From Chitinophagaceae bacterium (GTDB taxonomy: Bacteria; Bacteroidota; Bacteroidia; Chitinophagales; Chitinophagaceae): a stretch of DNA of 64,000 nt. The DNA lies in the NCBI GenBank assembly GCA_017307735.1, contig JAFKGR010000002.1, positions 310,001-374,000 on the forward strand. Direction: 5' to 3'. Under the pieces are notes generated by a model. That model was not told the origin of the DNA. It worked only from the letters and a program-made list of their open reading frames with translations, and did no database searches. Below, piece after piece: positions 26,270 through 33,493 of the stretch. The position numbers and the translations under genes are program-made. The first letter of the stretch is position 1, and the number at the start of each line of letters is the position of its first letter.

Positions 26270-28690
26270 TTAATAAATGATTGTTACCCCTGCTCCCAAT
26301 CCCATATCACTATCATAATGCGTAGATAAAGCCAGCCATTTTCTTAAAATATATCTAAAGCCTGCTGCATATTCTTTATCAGTATTTACCATAAAGTTGA
26401 AGCGTAAACGATTAGAAACTGGCACATCTTCACGGCCTATTTGAAAACGGAATTTCCCTTTGGCATCTATCCTTGCATCGGCAATTAATAGCATCGGCAA
26501 AGTGTATTGAACACCGGCTACTACCGTTTTACGGTCATTTTTATCACTTATTTGCCCGAAAGAATTTTTTTCAATTTCATCCCCAACTTTTTTGTAATGG
26601 TAATCTAACCCTACATAAGGAAACAGCCATTGCATTTTACCAATATACCTGCCGAAATTTAATTCAGCTTCATAACCATGTTCGGGCATTAATCCTAAAT
26701 GCCACAGCCCTTGCAATTCATACCTGTCGCCCGCCAGCATAAATCTTCCATCGCTTCCATTGCTTTCCAAACCTATTGATGCCATTGGATGTACCATCCG
26801 ATTATCTTTTTTAAATGCTTTTTTTGCTTTAGCCGCATCAGGTAATTCAGGATTTGGCGGGGAATTTTCATAAGTGAATACCCTGCTCATGCCTGCCATC
26901 ATGTGGTATAAAATATGGCAGTGAAAAAACCAATCGCCACTTTCGGTAGCTGCAAATACCAACGTATCGGTTTCCATTGGCATGATGTCTATTACATTTT
27001 TCAAAGGTGCATAATCACCCTGTCCATTTAATACCCTAAAGTCGTGCCCATGCAGGTGCATAGGGTGGCGCATCATAGAATTGTTGGTAAGAATAATTCG
27101 TACATTTTCACCCTTTTTTATTAAAATTCTATCCGTTTCATTTACTGTTTTATTGTTAATCGTCCACAAATAACGGTTCATATTTCCTTCGAGTACAAAA
27201 TGTAAATCTTTGGTTGGCCCATCGGGTAAAGTAGTTTTTACAGTAGAGCGCAACATGGCATAATTGAGGGTAACGATATCGCCGGGTTGTGACATATTCA
27301 TTCCATCCATATTGTCCATTTTCATATTCTTTGAGCTATCTGCTGGCATACTTTTCATATCATGCATTTTCATTTCATTCATCTTCATGTTTTTCATTTC
27401 ACCCTCTACATCTTTTTTACCTTCACCGGTTATTTCAGGATACATCACATTATTCATATCCATTTGTTGCAAGCTCATATCCATTCCCATATCTTTCATA
27501 TCACCATTCATTTTCATCATATCGTTCATCATCTTCATTCCTTCAAAATATTTTAAATGTGGTAAGACCGGCGCTTTCATTTTCATACCACTTCCTAACC
27601 ATAAAGAAGCAGCTTTTGTTCTATCTTCTGCAGTAGCTCTAAATTCATAACTCATATTTTGGGGAATGGTTACGATGATATCGTATGTTTCAGCGATACC
27701 TACAATTAACCTGTCCACTTCCACAGGTTCTACATCGTTGCCATCGTTGCCAACCACCGTTAATTTTCCACCTGCAAATTGCAACCAAAAGTAGGTGGAC
27801 GTAGCGCCGTTAACTATGCGCAGCTTTACTTTATCGCCAGCTTTAAATTGTGGCGTCTCATTTTCCTGTTTACCATTTGCAAGAAACCTGTCGTAATAAA
27901 CATCACTGACATCCATTGCCTTCATTCGCTTCCATTCGTTGATAACCTTGGTTTTAAAATATCCCTTTGATATGGCTTCCGCATAACTCTGGGTGCTTCC
28001 TTTTTCAATAGCATACCAATCATTTGCCGTTCTTAACCGGCGTTGCACTTCAGAAGGCTTTTCATCGGTCCATTCGGATAATAAAAGTGTATATTCTTTC
28101 ATGGGCGCTTCCTCTCTTTTTCTAAAAATTAAAGCGCCATTCATGCCTGACTGTTCCTGAAAGGCACTGTGAGAATGATACCAGTAAGTGCCATTTTGTA
28201 CAACTGCAAATTTATAAAGGTGTGTTGTGCCTGGCGGTATGGGGGCGGTGGTTAAATTAGGAACGCCATCAAAACGGTTGGGTAAAAACACGCCATGCCA
28301 GTGCAAGGAAGTTTCCGTTTTAAGATTATTATGCAAATAAATTTCCGCGGTATCACCTTCAGTGAAATACAGAGTAGGCATAGGTGTGCTGCCATTTACC
28401 GCAATGGCGTGTTTTGCTTTTCCGGTATAATTCACCATGGTATCTGTTACATATAAATTGTAACGGACGGTTTTTCCCGGTAATAAATTTACTTTTGCAA
28501 AAGACTCAGCAAGCATACTTTCATCCGAATCATTATGCATAGGTATATTCATGTGCATATCCATTTGCATTTCATGTTGTTTATTTACCGGTGTGGTATC
28601 TTTTGCCATTGGCATATTTTTCATATCATGTTGCGCAAATGCAAACACAGCACTGCAAAGCATGATGGCAATCAGAATTATTTTTTTCAT
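26270..28690 (-). CDS. multicopper oxidase fused to CopB-like outer-membrane domain
   Basis: An 806-residue secreted protein (signal peptide to about residue 19, FAFAQ). Residues 60-605 are a CopA/PcoA-type multicopper oxidase with HWHG (130-133), WYHSH (170-174), HPMHLHGH (542-549) and HCHILYHMMAGM (590-601), all copper ligands present. A Met-rich insert (about 385-465, with repeated MKM, MDM and MNM) probably binds Cu(I). Residues about 635-806 resemble the CopB/PcoB outer-membrane barrel (WLFPYVGLDYHY, SNRLRFNFMVN, GLGAGVTIIY). It would oxidise Cu(I) in the periplasm. The fusion of the usual copA and copB partners is notable. It has 41 nt to the Csp-like gene. Confidence 0.92.
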   Translation of the reverse strand: MKKIILIAIMLCSAVFAFAQHDMKNMPMAKDTTPVNKQHEMQMDMHMNIPMHNDSDESMLAESFAKVNLLPGKTVRYNLYVTDTMVNYTGKAKHAIAVNGSTPMPTLYFTEGDTAEIYLHNNLKTETSLHWHGVFLPNRFDGVPNLTTAPIPPGTTHLYKFAVVQNGTYWYHSHSAFQEQSGMNGALIFRKREEAPMKEYTLLLSEWTDEKPSEVQRRLRTANDWYAIEKGSTQSYAEAISKGYFKTKVINEWKRMKAMDVSDVYYDRFLANGKQENETPQFKAGDKVKLRIVNGATSTYFWLQFAGGKLTVVGNDGNDVEPVEVDRLIVGIAETYDIIVTIPQNMSYEFRATAEDRTKAASLWLGSGMKMKAPVLPHLKYFEGMKMMNDMMKMNGDMKDMGMDMSLQQMDMNNVMYPEITGEGKKDVEGEMKNMKMNEMKMHDMKSMPADSSKNMKMDNMDGMNMSQPGDIVTLNYAMLRSTVKTTLPDGPTKDLHFVLEGNMNRYLWTINNKTVNETDRILIKKGENVRIILTNNSMMRHPMHLHGHDFRVLNGQGDYAPLKNVIDIMPMETDTLVFAATESGDWFFHCHILYHMMAGMSRVFTYENSPPNPELPDAAKAKKAFKKDNRMVHPMASIGLESNGSDGRFMLAGDRYELQGLWHLGLMPEHGYEAELNFGRYIGKMQWLFPYVGLDYHYKKVGDEIEKNSFGQISDKNDRKTVVAGVQYTLPMLLIADARIDAKGKFRFQIGREDVPVSNRLRFNFMVNTDKEYAAGFRYILRKWLALSTHYDSDMGLGAGVTIIY

Positions 28691-28706
28691 TTTTTTTGTT
28701 TGAATG

Positions 28707-28784
28707 TTATTGACAACATTTCTTTTTAGGAATGAATACAGCTTTTAATACACTTACAATTCCTTTTCCAATTCGTTTCAACAT
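28707..28784 (-). CDS. possible 25-aa amphipathic peptide ending in KKKCCQ
   Basis: A short minus-strand frame encodes 25 residues: MLKRIGKGIVSVLKAVFIPK followed by KKCCQ. The first 18 residues could form an amphipathic basic helix, and the vicinal cysteines could bind soft metals. It fits neatly between the haem-binding gene (5 nt away) and the oxidase gene (16 nt away) on the same strand. The size makes chance possible. Confidence 0.35.
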   Translation of the reverse strand: MLKRIGKGIVSVLKAVFIPKKKCCQ

Positions 28785-28788
28785 GAGT

Positions 28789-29253
28789 TTAATTTTTTAA
28801 TGAAAGACTATCTTTTGTTTTTTCTGCCCAATCAATAATTATTGCTTTCTCATCTTTTGTAAGCCTTGCATTTTTATGTATTAAAGTGTAAGATGATAAT
28901 GGCATGGTTTCATCATTCAGGCTGTTGACAATACTGTTTAATTTATTTTTTTGTTTACGAATTGAATAGGACCCAAACTCACTAAAATTCAATTCCGCCT
29001 TTCCGTTTTTAATATGCCTGGCAAGCATCCAGCCTACCGGTTGTACATAAGTGTACCACGGATAATTAGTATGATTGCTATGGCAATCATAACAGGCATT
29101 TTTTAAAACAGACTGTACCGGCGCCGGAATGTTATATATTTTTGAAATATCGATTGGTAAAACCTGCCCACTTTCATTGCGGGCAGGCTGAATGAATTGG
29201 ATGGCTATAAATACAACTAATATTACCAACCCGATTTTTTTTATCCGGCTCAT
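28789..29253 (-). CDS. haem-binding domain protein (CxxCH), membrane anchored
   Basis: About 154 residues from the ATG at 29253 (MSRIKKIGLVILVVFIAIQF, one N-terminal anchor helix). The longer upstream frame overlaps the preceding gene and lacks coding character. The haem-binding domain (PF14376 type) is marked by ACYDCHSNHTNYPWYTYVQP and the downstream MPLSSYTLIHKNARLT and KAIIIDWA motifs. It is probably a periplasmic c-type haem protein. It directly follows the DUF3347 lipoprotein gene (11 nt). In this setting it may take electrons from, or give them to, copper enzymes; this is inference. Confidence 0.88.
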   Translation of the reverse strand: MSRIKKIGLVILVVFIAIQFIQPARNESGQVLPIDISKIYNIPAPVQSVLKNACYDCHSNHTNYPWYTYVQPVGWMLARHIKNGKAELNFSEFGSYSIRKQKNKLNSIVNSLNDETMPLSSYTLIHKNARLTKDEKAIIIDWAEKTKDSLSLKN

Positions 29254-29264
29254 GCTTTTTATTA

Positions 29265-29831
29265 TTATTTTAGTTCCTCTTTCACTGTGCCGCATGTATC
29301 CATCTCTTTGCCGAAATAAGGATTTTTGATTTCTTTTGTTTCGCTTAGCCATGTAGCGCCTTTATTATCGTTGTACATGGGGCAATAATCCACATATATT
29401 TTTTCGCCTGCGGCAAATTTCTTTACCAGGTCATACATGTCTTTGCTAAGCATATCAAAATGTTCACGTTGGTGTTTGATGTTGCCCGCGTTCATTCCAA
29501 TATGTTCGGCATGCTCTTTCGCATCATCCGATATATCTTCAAAAGATTTTCTTTCATCATCTCTCAATATATTTTTATCAAAATCATTCAACGCTTTCAG
29601 CATCTCAGTGCCTGCTTTAGCGGCGCCTTTATCATCATCGTTGACAAATGCGTTTTTCATTTGCAGGTATATCTGCAAAAGCCCGTTAACGGGTGAAGTG
29701 AGGGCCGCAACTTTTTGTACTTCCTTCGAACTGTCGTTTATTTTATTTGATTGGTCAGATTGATTGCTGCTGTTATTACAGGCAGATAGTGTGATTGCAC
29801 CAATGGCAATAACAAAAAATATATTTTTCAT
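29265..29831 (-). CDS. DUF3347 lipoprotein
   Basis: A 188-residue protein with a lipobox (ITLSAC, Cys 18) and a helical DUF3347 domain. It starts with a YLQMKNAFVNDD helix and finishes with YVDYCPMYNDNKGATWLSE, then IKNPYFGKEMDTCGTV. The CPM and TCG cysteines are the family's conserved pair and resemble the metal-binding end of CusB-type adaptors. It is probably a periplasmic copper-binding helper. It is a paralogue of the next gene (29865) and part of the same minus-strand cluster. Confidence 0.85.
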   Translation of the reverse strand: MKNIFFVIAIGAITLSACNNSSNQSDQSNKINDSSKEVQKVAALTSPVNGLLQIYLQMKNAFVNDDDKGAAKAGTEMLKALNDFDKNILRDDERKSFEDISDDAKEHAEHIGMNAGNIKHQREHFDMLSKDMYDLVKKFAAGEKIYVDYCPMYNDNKGATWLSETKEIKNPYFGKEMDTCGTVKEELK

Positions 29832-29864
29832 TTTTAAATTTTAATGTGGGGATTAGAATTTGAA

Positions 29865-30344
29865 TTATTGTATTGTTTCTGTAACCTTGCCGCAGGTAAG
29901 CATAGCGCTTCCGTAATAAGGGTTTTTAATTACCTTATCACTGCTTAGCCAATAGGCTTTTTTCATGGGGCAATAATTGTAATAAATTGGCTCCGTTGTA
30001 AGCTTTAAAGATTTGGCCAATGCATACATGTTAGTAGATAAGTTTGTAAAAACTTGCCGTTGTTTTTTAAGGTCTTTGCTTTCGGAAATAACTCCAGCAT
30101 CCTTTACTAATGCATTACGGCTTCCTTCCGGTATGGTGCGGTTACTGATACCATTTGCGGTCTTTAAAAAAGCTTCAGCTTTTAAAGACGCGGTATTTGG
30201 ATTGCCCTCTATTAAAGCATCTTTAACCTGGTAGTAAAAAGTGAGTAATTGTGATAATTGTTTTTGATTACTGGTATCCTGTGCAAAGGATTTTTGCACA
30301 AATGCAGTCGCTATAATAGCAACTATAAGAAATATTTTTTTCAT
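29865..30344 (-). CDS. DUF3347 secreted protein
   Basis: A 159-residue paralogue of the preceding DUF3347 lipoprotein, but with a cleavable signal peptide (AFVQKSFAQ, cleavage about residue 21) instead of a lipobox. The domain shows the same landmarks: FYYQVKDALIEGN, YYNYCPMKKAYWLSS and IKNPYYGSAMLTCGKV. So the cluster supplies one soluble and one membrane-anchored version, perhaps a mobile carrier and a fixed partner for periplasmic Cu(I). The gap to the neighbour is 33 nt. Confidence 0.85.
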   Translation of the reverse strand: MKKIFLIVAIIATAFVQKSFAQDTSNQKQLSQLLTFYYQVKDALIEGNPNTASLKAEAFLKTANGISNRTIPEGSRNALVKDAGVISESKDLKKQRQVFTNLSTNMYALAKSLKLTTEPIYYNYCPMKKAYWLSSDKVIKNPYYGSAMLTCGKVTETIQ

Positions 30345-30419
30345 TTTATTTGATTAAATGTTTAGAATAAATAGTTACAGGGCATAATCATGCCTTGCAT
30401 AGAAAAGTCTAAACAAAAA

Positions 30420-30869
30420 TCATATTTGAAAACTCTGTATGGCTACACGTATGTCCGGTATGGGTGGATGATGTCGTCGGACAAAATATTTGATAGTTGA
30501 AATTCTATTATTGGAAGATAAAATATCAATATTATAAAAGGAAGCGAGGAATGAAATAAAAAATACGGGGCTGATTAAAGTTATAGATGAAGCAACTGCT
30601 TTATCAACCTGTTGGAATTTCATCACTTCATTATTGCAACAATTGTCTTTATCGTTATTTGTTTGATGGTGATGAACATCCGCTTCATCGTGGTGATGAG
30701 ATTTGTCTTGATGATGATTTTCCGAAACTTCTATTGCACTTTCTTCATGATGATGTGAGTTAAAACCCATGTCCAATCCAACAGCACAGGCAAAACCTAT
30801 AACAGTATTAAGTGAAAACACTATCAAGAGAAAGGCTGCTTTAAATTGTATGGATTTTTTTCTATTCAT
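30420..30869 (-). CDS. HYC_CC_PP-family His-rich membrane protein
   Basis: A 149-residue protein. It has an N-terminal hydrophobic segment (about 10-30), a His-rich middle (HHHEES, HHQDKSHHHDEADVHHHQ), the cysteine pair of the family (DNCCNNEVMKFQQVDK), a second hydrophobic stretch, and the HHPPIPD end. The order matches HYC_CC_PP proteins, of which a second member lies at 47305-47691 upstream of the Cus system. Likely a periplasmic metal-binding protein. It is the first gene of the copper operon running down to 21.4 kb, or close to it. Confidence 0.7.
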   Translation of the reverse strand: MNRKKSIQFKAAFLLIVFSLNTVIGFACAVGLDMGFNSHHHEESAIEVSENHHQDKSHHHDEADVHHHQTNNDKDNCCNNEVMKFQQVDKAVASSITLISPVFFISFLASFYNIDILSSNNRISTIKYFVRRHHPPIPDIRVAIQSFQI

Positions 30870-30970
30870 TTAATTGATGCAAAGTTCCACTTTATTTTGG
30901 ATAAGGCTATTCTAAAGTCGATAATTTTGAACTATTATCAAAAATGTTGCCGTTTTTATAACACTTTTTT

Positions 30971-31184
30971 TTAAACTAGTTCTTCTGCTTTATACCCGGA
31001 TTTTTCAACTGCTTTAATAATATCATTTTCGTTAGTATCATCAGTTGAAACGGTGAGTATTTTATTCGGATTTTGTGTGTCCACTTTCCAATTGTTTTCG
31101 CCAAAAGTTTCATTTAATACAGGCGTTACTTTTGCAATGCAAGAGCCGCACATGATGTTTGTTTTAAATTGTTTTGTTTTCCAT
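30971..31184 (-). pseudogene. HMA-domain chaperone with frameshifted start
   Basis: The readable frame (30971-31153) begins MCGSCIAKVTPVLNETFG and ends VEKSGYKAEELV, a 60-residue HMA domain with CxxC. In this family the CxxC is normally preceded by a first beta strand; the codons just upstream read KQFKTNI in the same frame, but the only nearby ATG (31184) is one base out of frame. Either the start has been lost by a 1-nt indel and the gene is decaying, or translation begins at the internal ATG and yields a domain lacking strand 1. Confidence 0.5.
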
Positions 31185-31269
31185 TTTTTAAAAATATTTT
31201 TAATTAATTACATCAAAACTGATATGGTTACACAATTAAGGATATGATTTATAAAATTTTGGGAAACAC

Positions 31270-32334
31270 CTATAGTTCAACTACAGAAGCATGGATTTGT
31301 TTTTCGTTTTCCCAGACACAAATTACATGATCGGTATCCAGCGCTTTTATAACAGGCTGGCTACCTTTGCCAAGGACTTTTTTCTCTCCATTAGAATTCA
31401 TTAATACCACCTCTTCTTTCTCTGTCCATGTGTATATATTTCTATTGTTGACAATCTCCAATGCACAATATCTTCCCACTCCAATCTCTTTTTCAGGCTC
31501 GCCTGGTATTGCCGCAAAAATTGTATTCTTCCTTCTCCAAACGGTTTGTATTTCTCCGTTTTGGCTGATGGCCAAACTGCCTCCATCCATAGGGCAACCA
31601 TTTAACTTCCAGCTTCCGCTGCCTAATTTTTGCGCGTGTCCAAATGAAGCGCCACCATTGGAAGATTGGATCAAATACAAATCCCTGTTGCCATTCAGCC
31701 AATTCCGAAACATCACATATACATGATTGCCTTTCATAACAACGGAAGGCTTGCAGCATTCGCAAACGGTGGTATCAGGTGATGTATAAATCAATTGGTT
31801 TTCAGACCATGTTTTGCCTCCATCATTTGATTTGGCTCCGTATATTTTATTCCTTTTATTTCCTCTTAAATCCAGCCAAATTGCAAAAGCATTTCCTCCG
31901 TCCGCGCTCAAAGCCATCAAGCCTTCCTTTGCCACTGTATCTACATCGTTCACCCTGGCGCCATGCTTCCACTTTCCATCTTCTTTATAGTAAGAATATA
32001 TATTCCCTTTGGAAGTGCACGCTGTTATTATAACGCCATGATCAGTAGCTGAAACCTGTGTTCCTCTGGTGGCAAAAGAAAATAAACCGGGCAATACATC
32101 TACGAGTGAAGGTGAAGAAAACGAAATTCCCTTATCCGAAGAAGAGGTGTACATAATACTATCACCCACGCCATATACGAGATGAAGATGGTCATTTTTA
32201 TCTTTGACAAGGTCCGGCATTTGGCCATTGGCTATTACAAAATCCGCTTTAGAAAAAACTTTCTTTTCATCACACGAGATAAGGGTGCAAAAGGCAATTG
32301 TTATTGACAGGGCTATTCTAATCGTGTTATACAT
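31270..32334 (-). CDS. BNR-repeat (sialidase-like fold) lipoprotein
   Basis: A 354-residue exported lipoprotein (lipobox TLISC). It has a beta-propeller made of BNR/Asp-box-like repeats: SSDKGISFSSP, SNDGGKTWSE, SSNGGASFGH. Sialidase catalytic residues (Arg triad with Tyr/Glu) cannot be identified. Extra cysteine motifs CECCKPSV (about 190) and NGCPMDGG (about 245) suggest metal binding or disulfides. Proteins of this design recur in Bacteroidota copper clusters, so a role in the copper-stressed envelope is more likely than sugar cleavage, but this is inference. It is the first minus-strand gene before the cassette boundary at 32463. Confidence 0.75.
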   Translation of the reverse strand: MYNTIRIALSITIAFCTLISCDEKKVFSKADFVIANGQMPDLVKDKNDHLHLVYGVGDSIMYTSSSDKGISFSSPSLVDVLPGLFSFATRGTQVSATDHGVIITACTSKGNIYSYYKEDGKWKHGARVNDVDTVAKEGLMALSADGGNAFAIWLDLRGNKRNKIYGAKSNDGGKTWSENQLIYTSPDTTVCECCKPSVVMKGNHVYVMFRNWLNGNRDLYLIQSSNGGASFGHAQKLGSGSWKLNGCPMDGGSLAISQNGEIQTVWRRKNTIFAAIPGEPEKEIGVGRYCALEIVNNRNIYTWTEKEEVVLMNSNGEKKVLGKGSQPVIKALDTDHVICVWENEKQIHASVVEL

Positions 32335-32462
32335 AATATTGGTTTATGATTTTTTTCTTCGTTATTTATCTGTTATCCTGTTTGCCGGATCCAATTCAGC
32401 TTTACAAAATCCATATCCTTTTCAGGCATAATAAAAGTATCGAAAAGTAATTATATTATTAA

Positions 32463-32489
32463 TTACATTTTCATTCCACCCATATCCAT
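32463..32489. repeat. 27-bp direct repeat, copy A
   Basis: Identical in sequence and orientation to 37005-37031 (copy B) and 40106-40132 (copy C). All three begin exactly at the stop codon of the cusB-type reading frame, and the sequences diverge immediately outside it. A and B enclose the plus-strand operon; B and C enclose the mer operon. Confidence 0.85.
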
Positions 32490-32507
32490 CCCCGCCATTT
32501 GCGGAAT
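32463..32507 (-). pseudogene. remnant of the cusB-like 3' end (copy A)
   Basis: The minus strand reads IPQMAGMDMGGMKM and a TAA, the same C-terminus as the intact adaptor at 40106-41416. The first 27 bp (32463-32489) are identical to 37005-37031 and 40106-40132; similarity fades beyond them. It is a scar or junction repeat rather than a gene. Confidence 0.75.
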
Positions 32508-32672
32508 GTAGTATAGGCATGTTTTTTTTATAATTGCGCCAGGTTAGAAAAAATGCCAATAATTAGGAAGGTATGATGCAGGATTTGCCGAGCAAGGAAC
32601 AGTAAAGTACAAAAAAGTGACACGACAGAATTTAAATCAAACAACTTTGCTGGCGACAAAATAAATAAATAA

Positions 32673-32707
32673 TTGATGGTGGACACCCCCCTGACATTGT
32701 ACTTTCG
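32673..32707 (+). promoter_or_regulatory. candidate promoter and C-tract operator of the csoR-like operon
   Basis: A -7-like TACTTTCG (32700-32707; one mismatch to TAnnTTTG) and a TTG at 32673-32675 enclose GACACCCCCC (32682-32691). CsoR/RcnR-type repressors bind sites with central C/G tracts, and the same GACACCCCC recurs at 33110-33118 before the next gene. The spacing to the TTG (24 nt) is longer than usual. Confidence 0.45.
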
Positions 32708-32728
32708 TCGTATCGTAAATTTAAATGT

Positions 32729-33130
32729 ATGCTACAATCTGAATTAACTCGCGATTTAAAGAAAAGGCTGTCAACTGTAAAGGGTCAAATAGAAGGTATC
32801 ATTAAGATGCTGGATGCAGAAACAGACCCGGATAAAATATTAGTGCAATTTAAAGCCGCTGACCAGGGATTGCAAAAAGCACATTATCTGCTTATGGATG
32901 AAGTGTTCAGAAAAAGCCTTGCCTTAAAACTTGTACAGGTAATGAATGCGTGTCCCGGCAATTGCCAGGATGCTGATAAAATAGAGTATATGAAAGAGCA
33001 ATTTCCTACGCTTGAATTTGACCAGCTAACTAGTAATATGAAAGAAATTAATGCCATCGATAAAAGGCTGGAAAAGTATAACAAAAATAATTTGAATAAA
33101 GATTTGGAAGACACCCCCAATGTAGGTTGA
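32729..33130 (+). CDS. CsoR/RcnR-family (DUF156) transcriptional repressor, atypical
   Basis: A 133-residue helical protein. The family start is clear (LTRDLKKRLSTVKGQIEGIIKMLDAE), with the two long helices that follow. In classical CsoR the metal ligands are Cys in helix 2 and His/Cys in the LLxxHxxxC segment; here the corresponding stretches read DPDKILVQF and LLMDEVFRKSLA, so the usual ligands are absent. A CPGNC motif near residue 75 could replace them. It heads the only plus-strand operon in the island, 30 nt before the thioredoxin-like gene, and probably represses it through the C-tract sites. The inducer is unknown. Confidence 0.75.
   Translation: MLQSELTRDLKKRLSTVKGQIEGIIKMLDAETDPDKILVQFKAADQGLQKAHYLLMDEVFRKSLALKLVQVMNACPGNCQDADKIEYMKEQFPTLEFDQLTSNMKEINAIDKRLEKYNKNNLNKDLEDTPNVG
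33110..33118 (+). promoter_or_regulatory. second GACACCCCC operator-like site
   Basis: An exact repeat of the 9-bp site at 32682-32690, overlapping the last codons of the csoR-like gene and lying 43 nt before the thioredoxin-like gene. A TTTG (33103-33106) and TAGGTTGA (33123-33130) flank it as weak promoter elements. This suggests a second regulated promoter inside the operon. Confidence 0.4.
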
Positions 33131-33160
33131 TCTTTGGCATTCATTCAAAAATAGAATCTC

Positions 33161-33451
33161 ATGGAAACTTTGAACAAAAGAAAGGTTGAACTTTTCACTG
33201 CGGGTTGTGCTGTATGTGAATCAGTAGTTGAAATGGTAAAAGCTATGGCTTGTAGTTCTTGTGAAGTCGTTGTATATGATTTAACTAATACTGGTGAAAC
33301 GGAACTTCTTCAAGAAAAAGTAAAGTCTTATGGCATTAAAGTCTTGCCTGCAATTGCTGTAAATGGTAAGCTATTGTCCTGCTGTCAGAATAAAGGTGTT
33401 TCTGCCGAAGAACTTAGAAATGCCGGATTAGGACAACCTATGCTGAATTAA
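33161..33451 (+). CDS. cysteine-rich thioredoxin-fold protein (96 aa)
   Basis: A small cytoplasmic protein with a thioredoxin/glutaredoxin-like fold. It has the strand KVELFTAGC, an active-site-like CAVC (C16, C19), a second pair CSSC (C31, C34), cis-Pro in VLPAIAVNGK (P63) and a vicinal CC (74-75). The extra cysteines suggest that it handles soft metal or thiol adducts rather than acting as a plain disulfide reductase. It lies between the csoR-like gene and the YPC ATPase. It resembles redox-disulfide proteins of the MTH895 kind. Its proposed role is to deliver or reduce the substrate of the pump; this is inference. Confidence 0.7.
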   Translation: METLNKRKVELFTAGCAVCESVVEMVKAMACSSCEVVVYDLTNTGETELLQEKVKSYGIKVLPAIAVNGKLLSCCQNKGVSAEELRNAGLGQPMLN

Positions 33452-33493
33452 GCGAGTGTCTTATTCTTTTTCATTCAATTTAAAAAAAATACT

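Larger units (their letters stand above)
32335..32728. other. 394-nt intergenic region at a cassette boundary
   Basis: This divergent interval contains the cusB 3'-end remnant (32463-32507), then about 160 nt with no recognisable feature, then the candidate operator and promoter of the csoR-like operon. Confidence 0.5.

Noticed and set aside
27264..27650. Plus-strand frames rich in Ile, Phe, Ser and His opposite the oxidase gene
   Set aside because: They are the reverse complement of the Met/Asp-rich insert of the multicopper oxidase and have no independent coding signs.
29254..29352. N-terminal extension of the haem-binding protein up to 29352
   Set aside because: It overlaps the DUF3347 gene, is rich in Arg/Lys/Gln without a pattern, and the ATG at 29253 directly precedes a normal membrane anchor.
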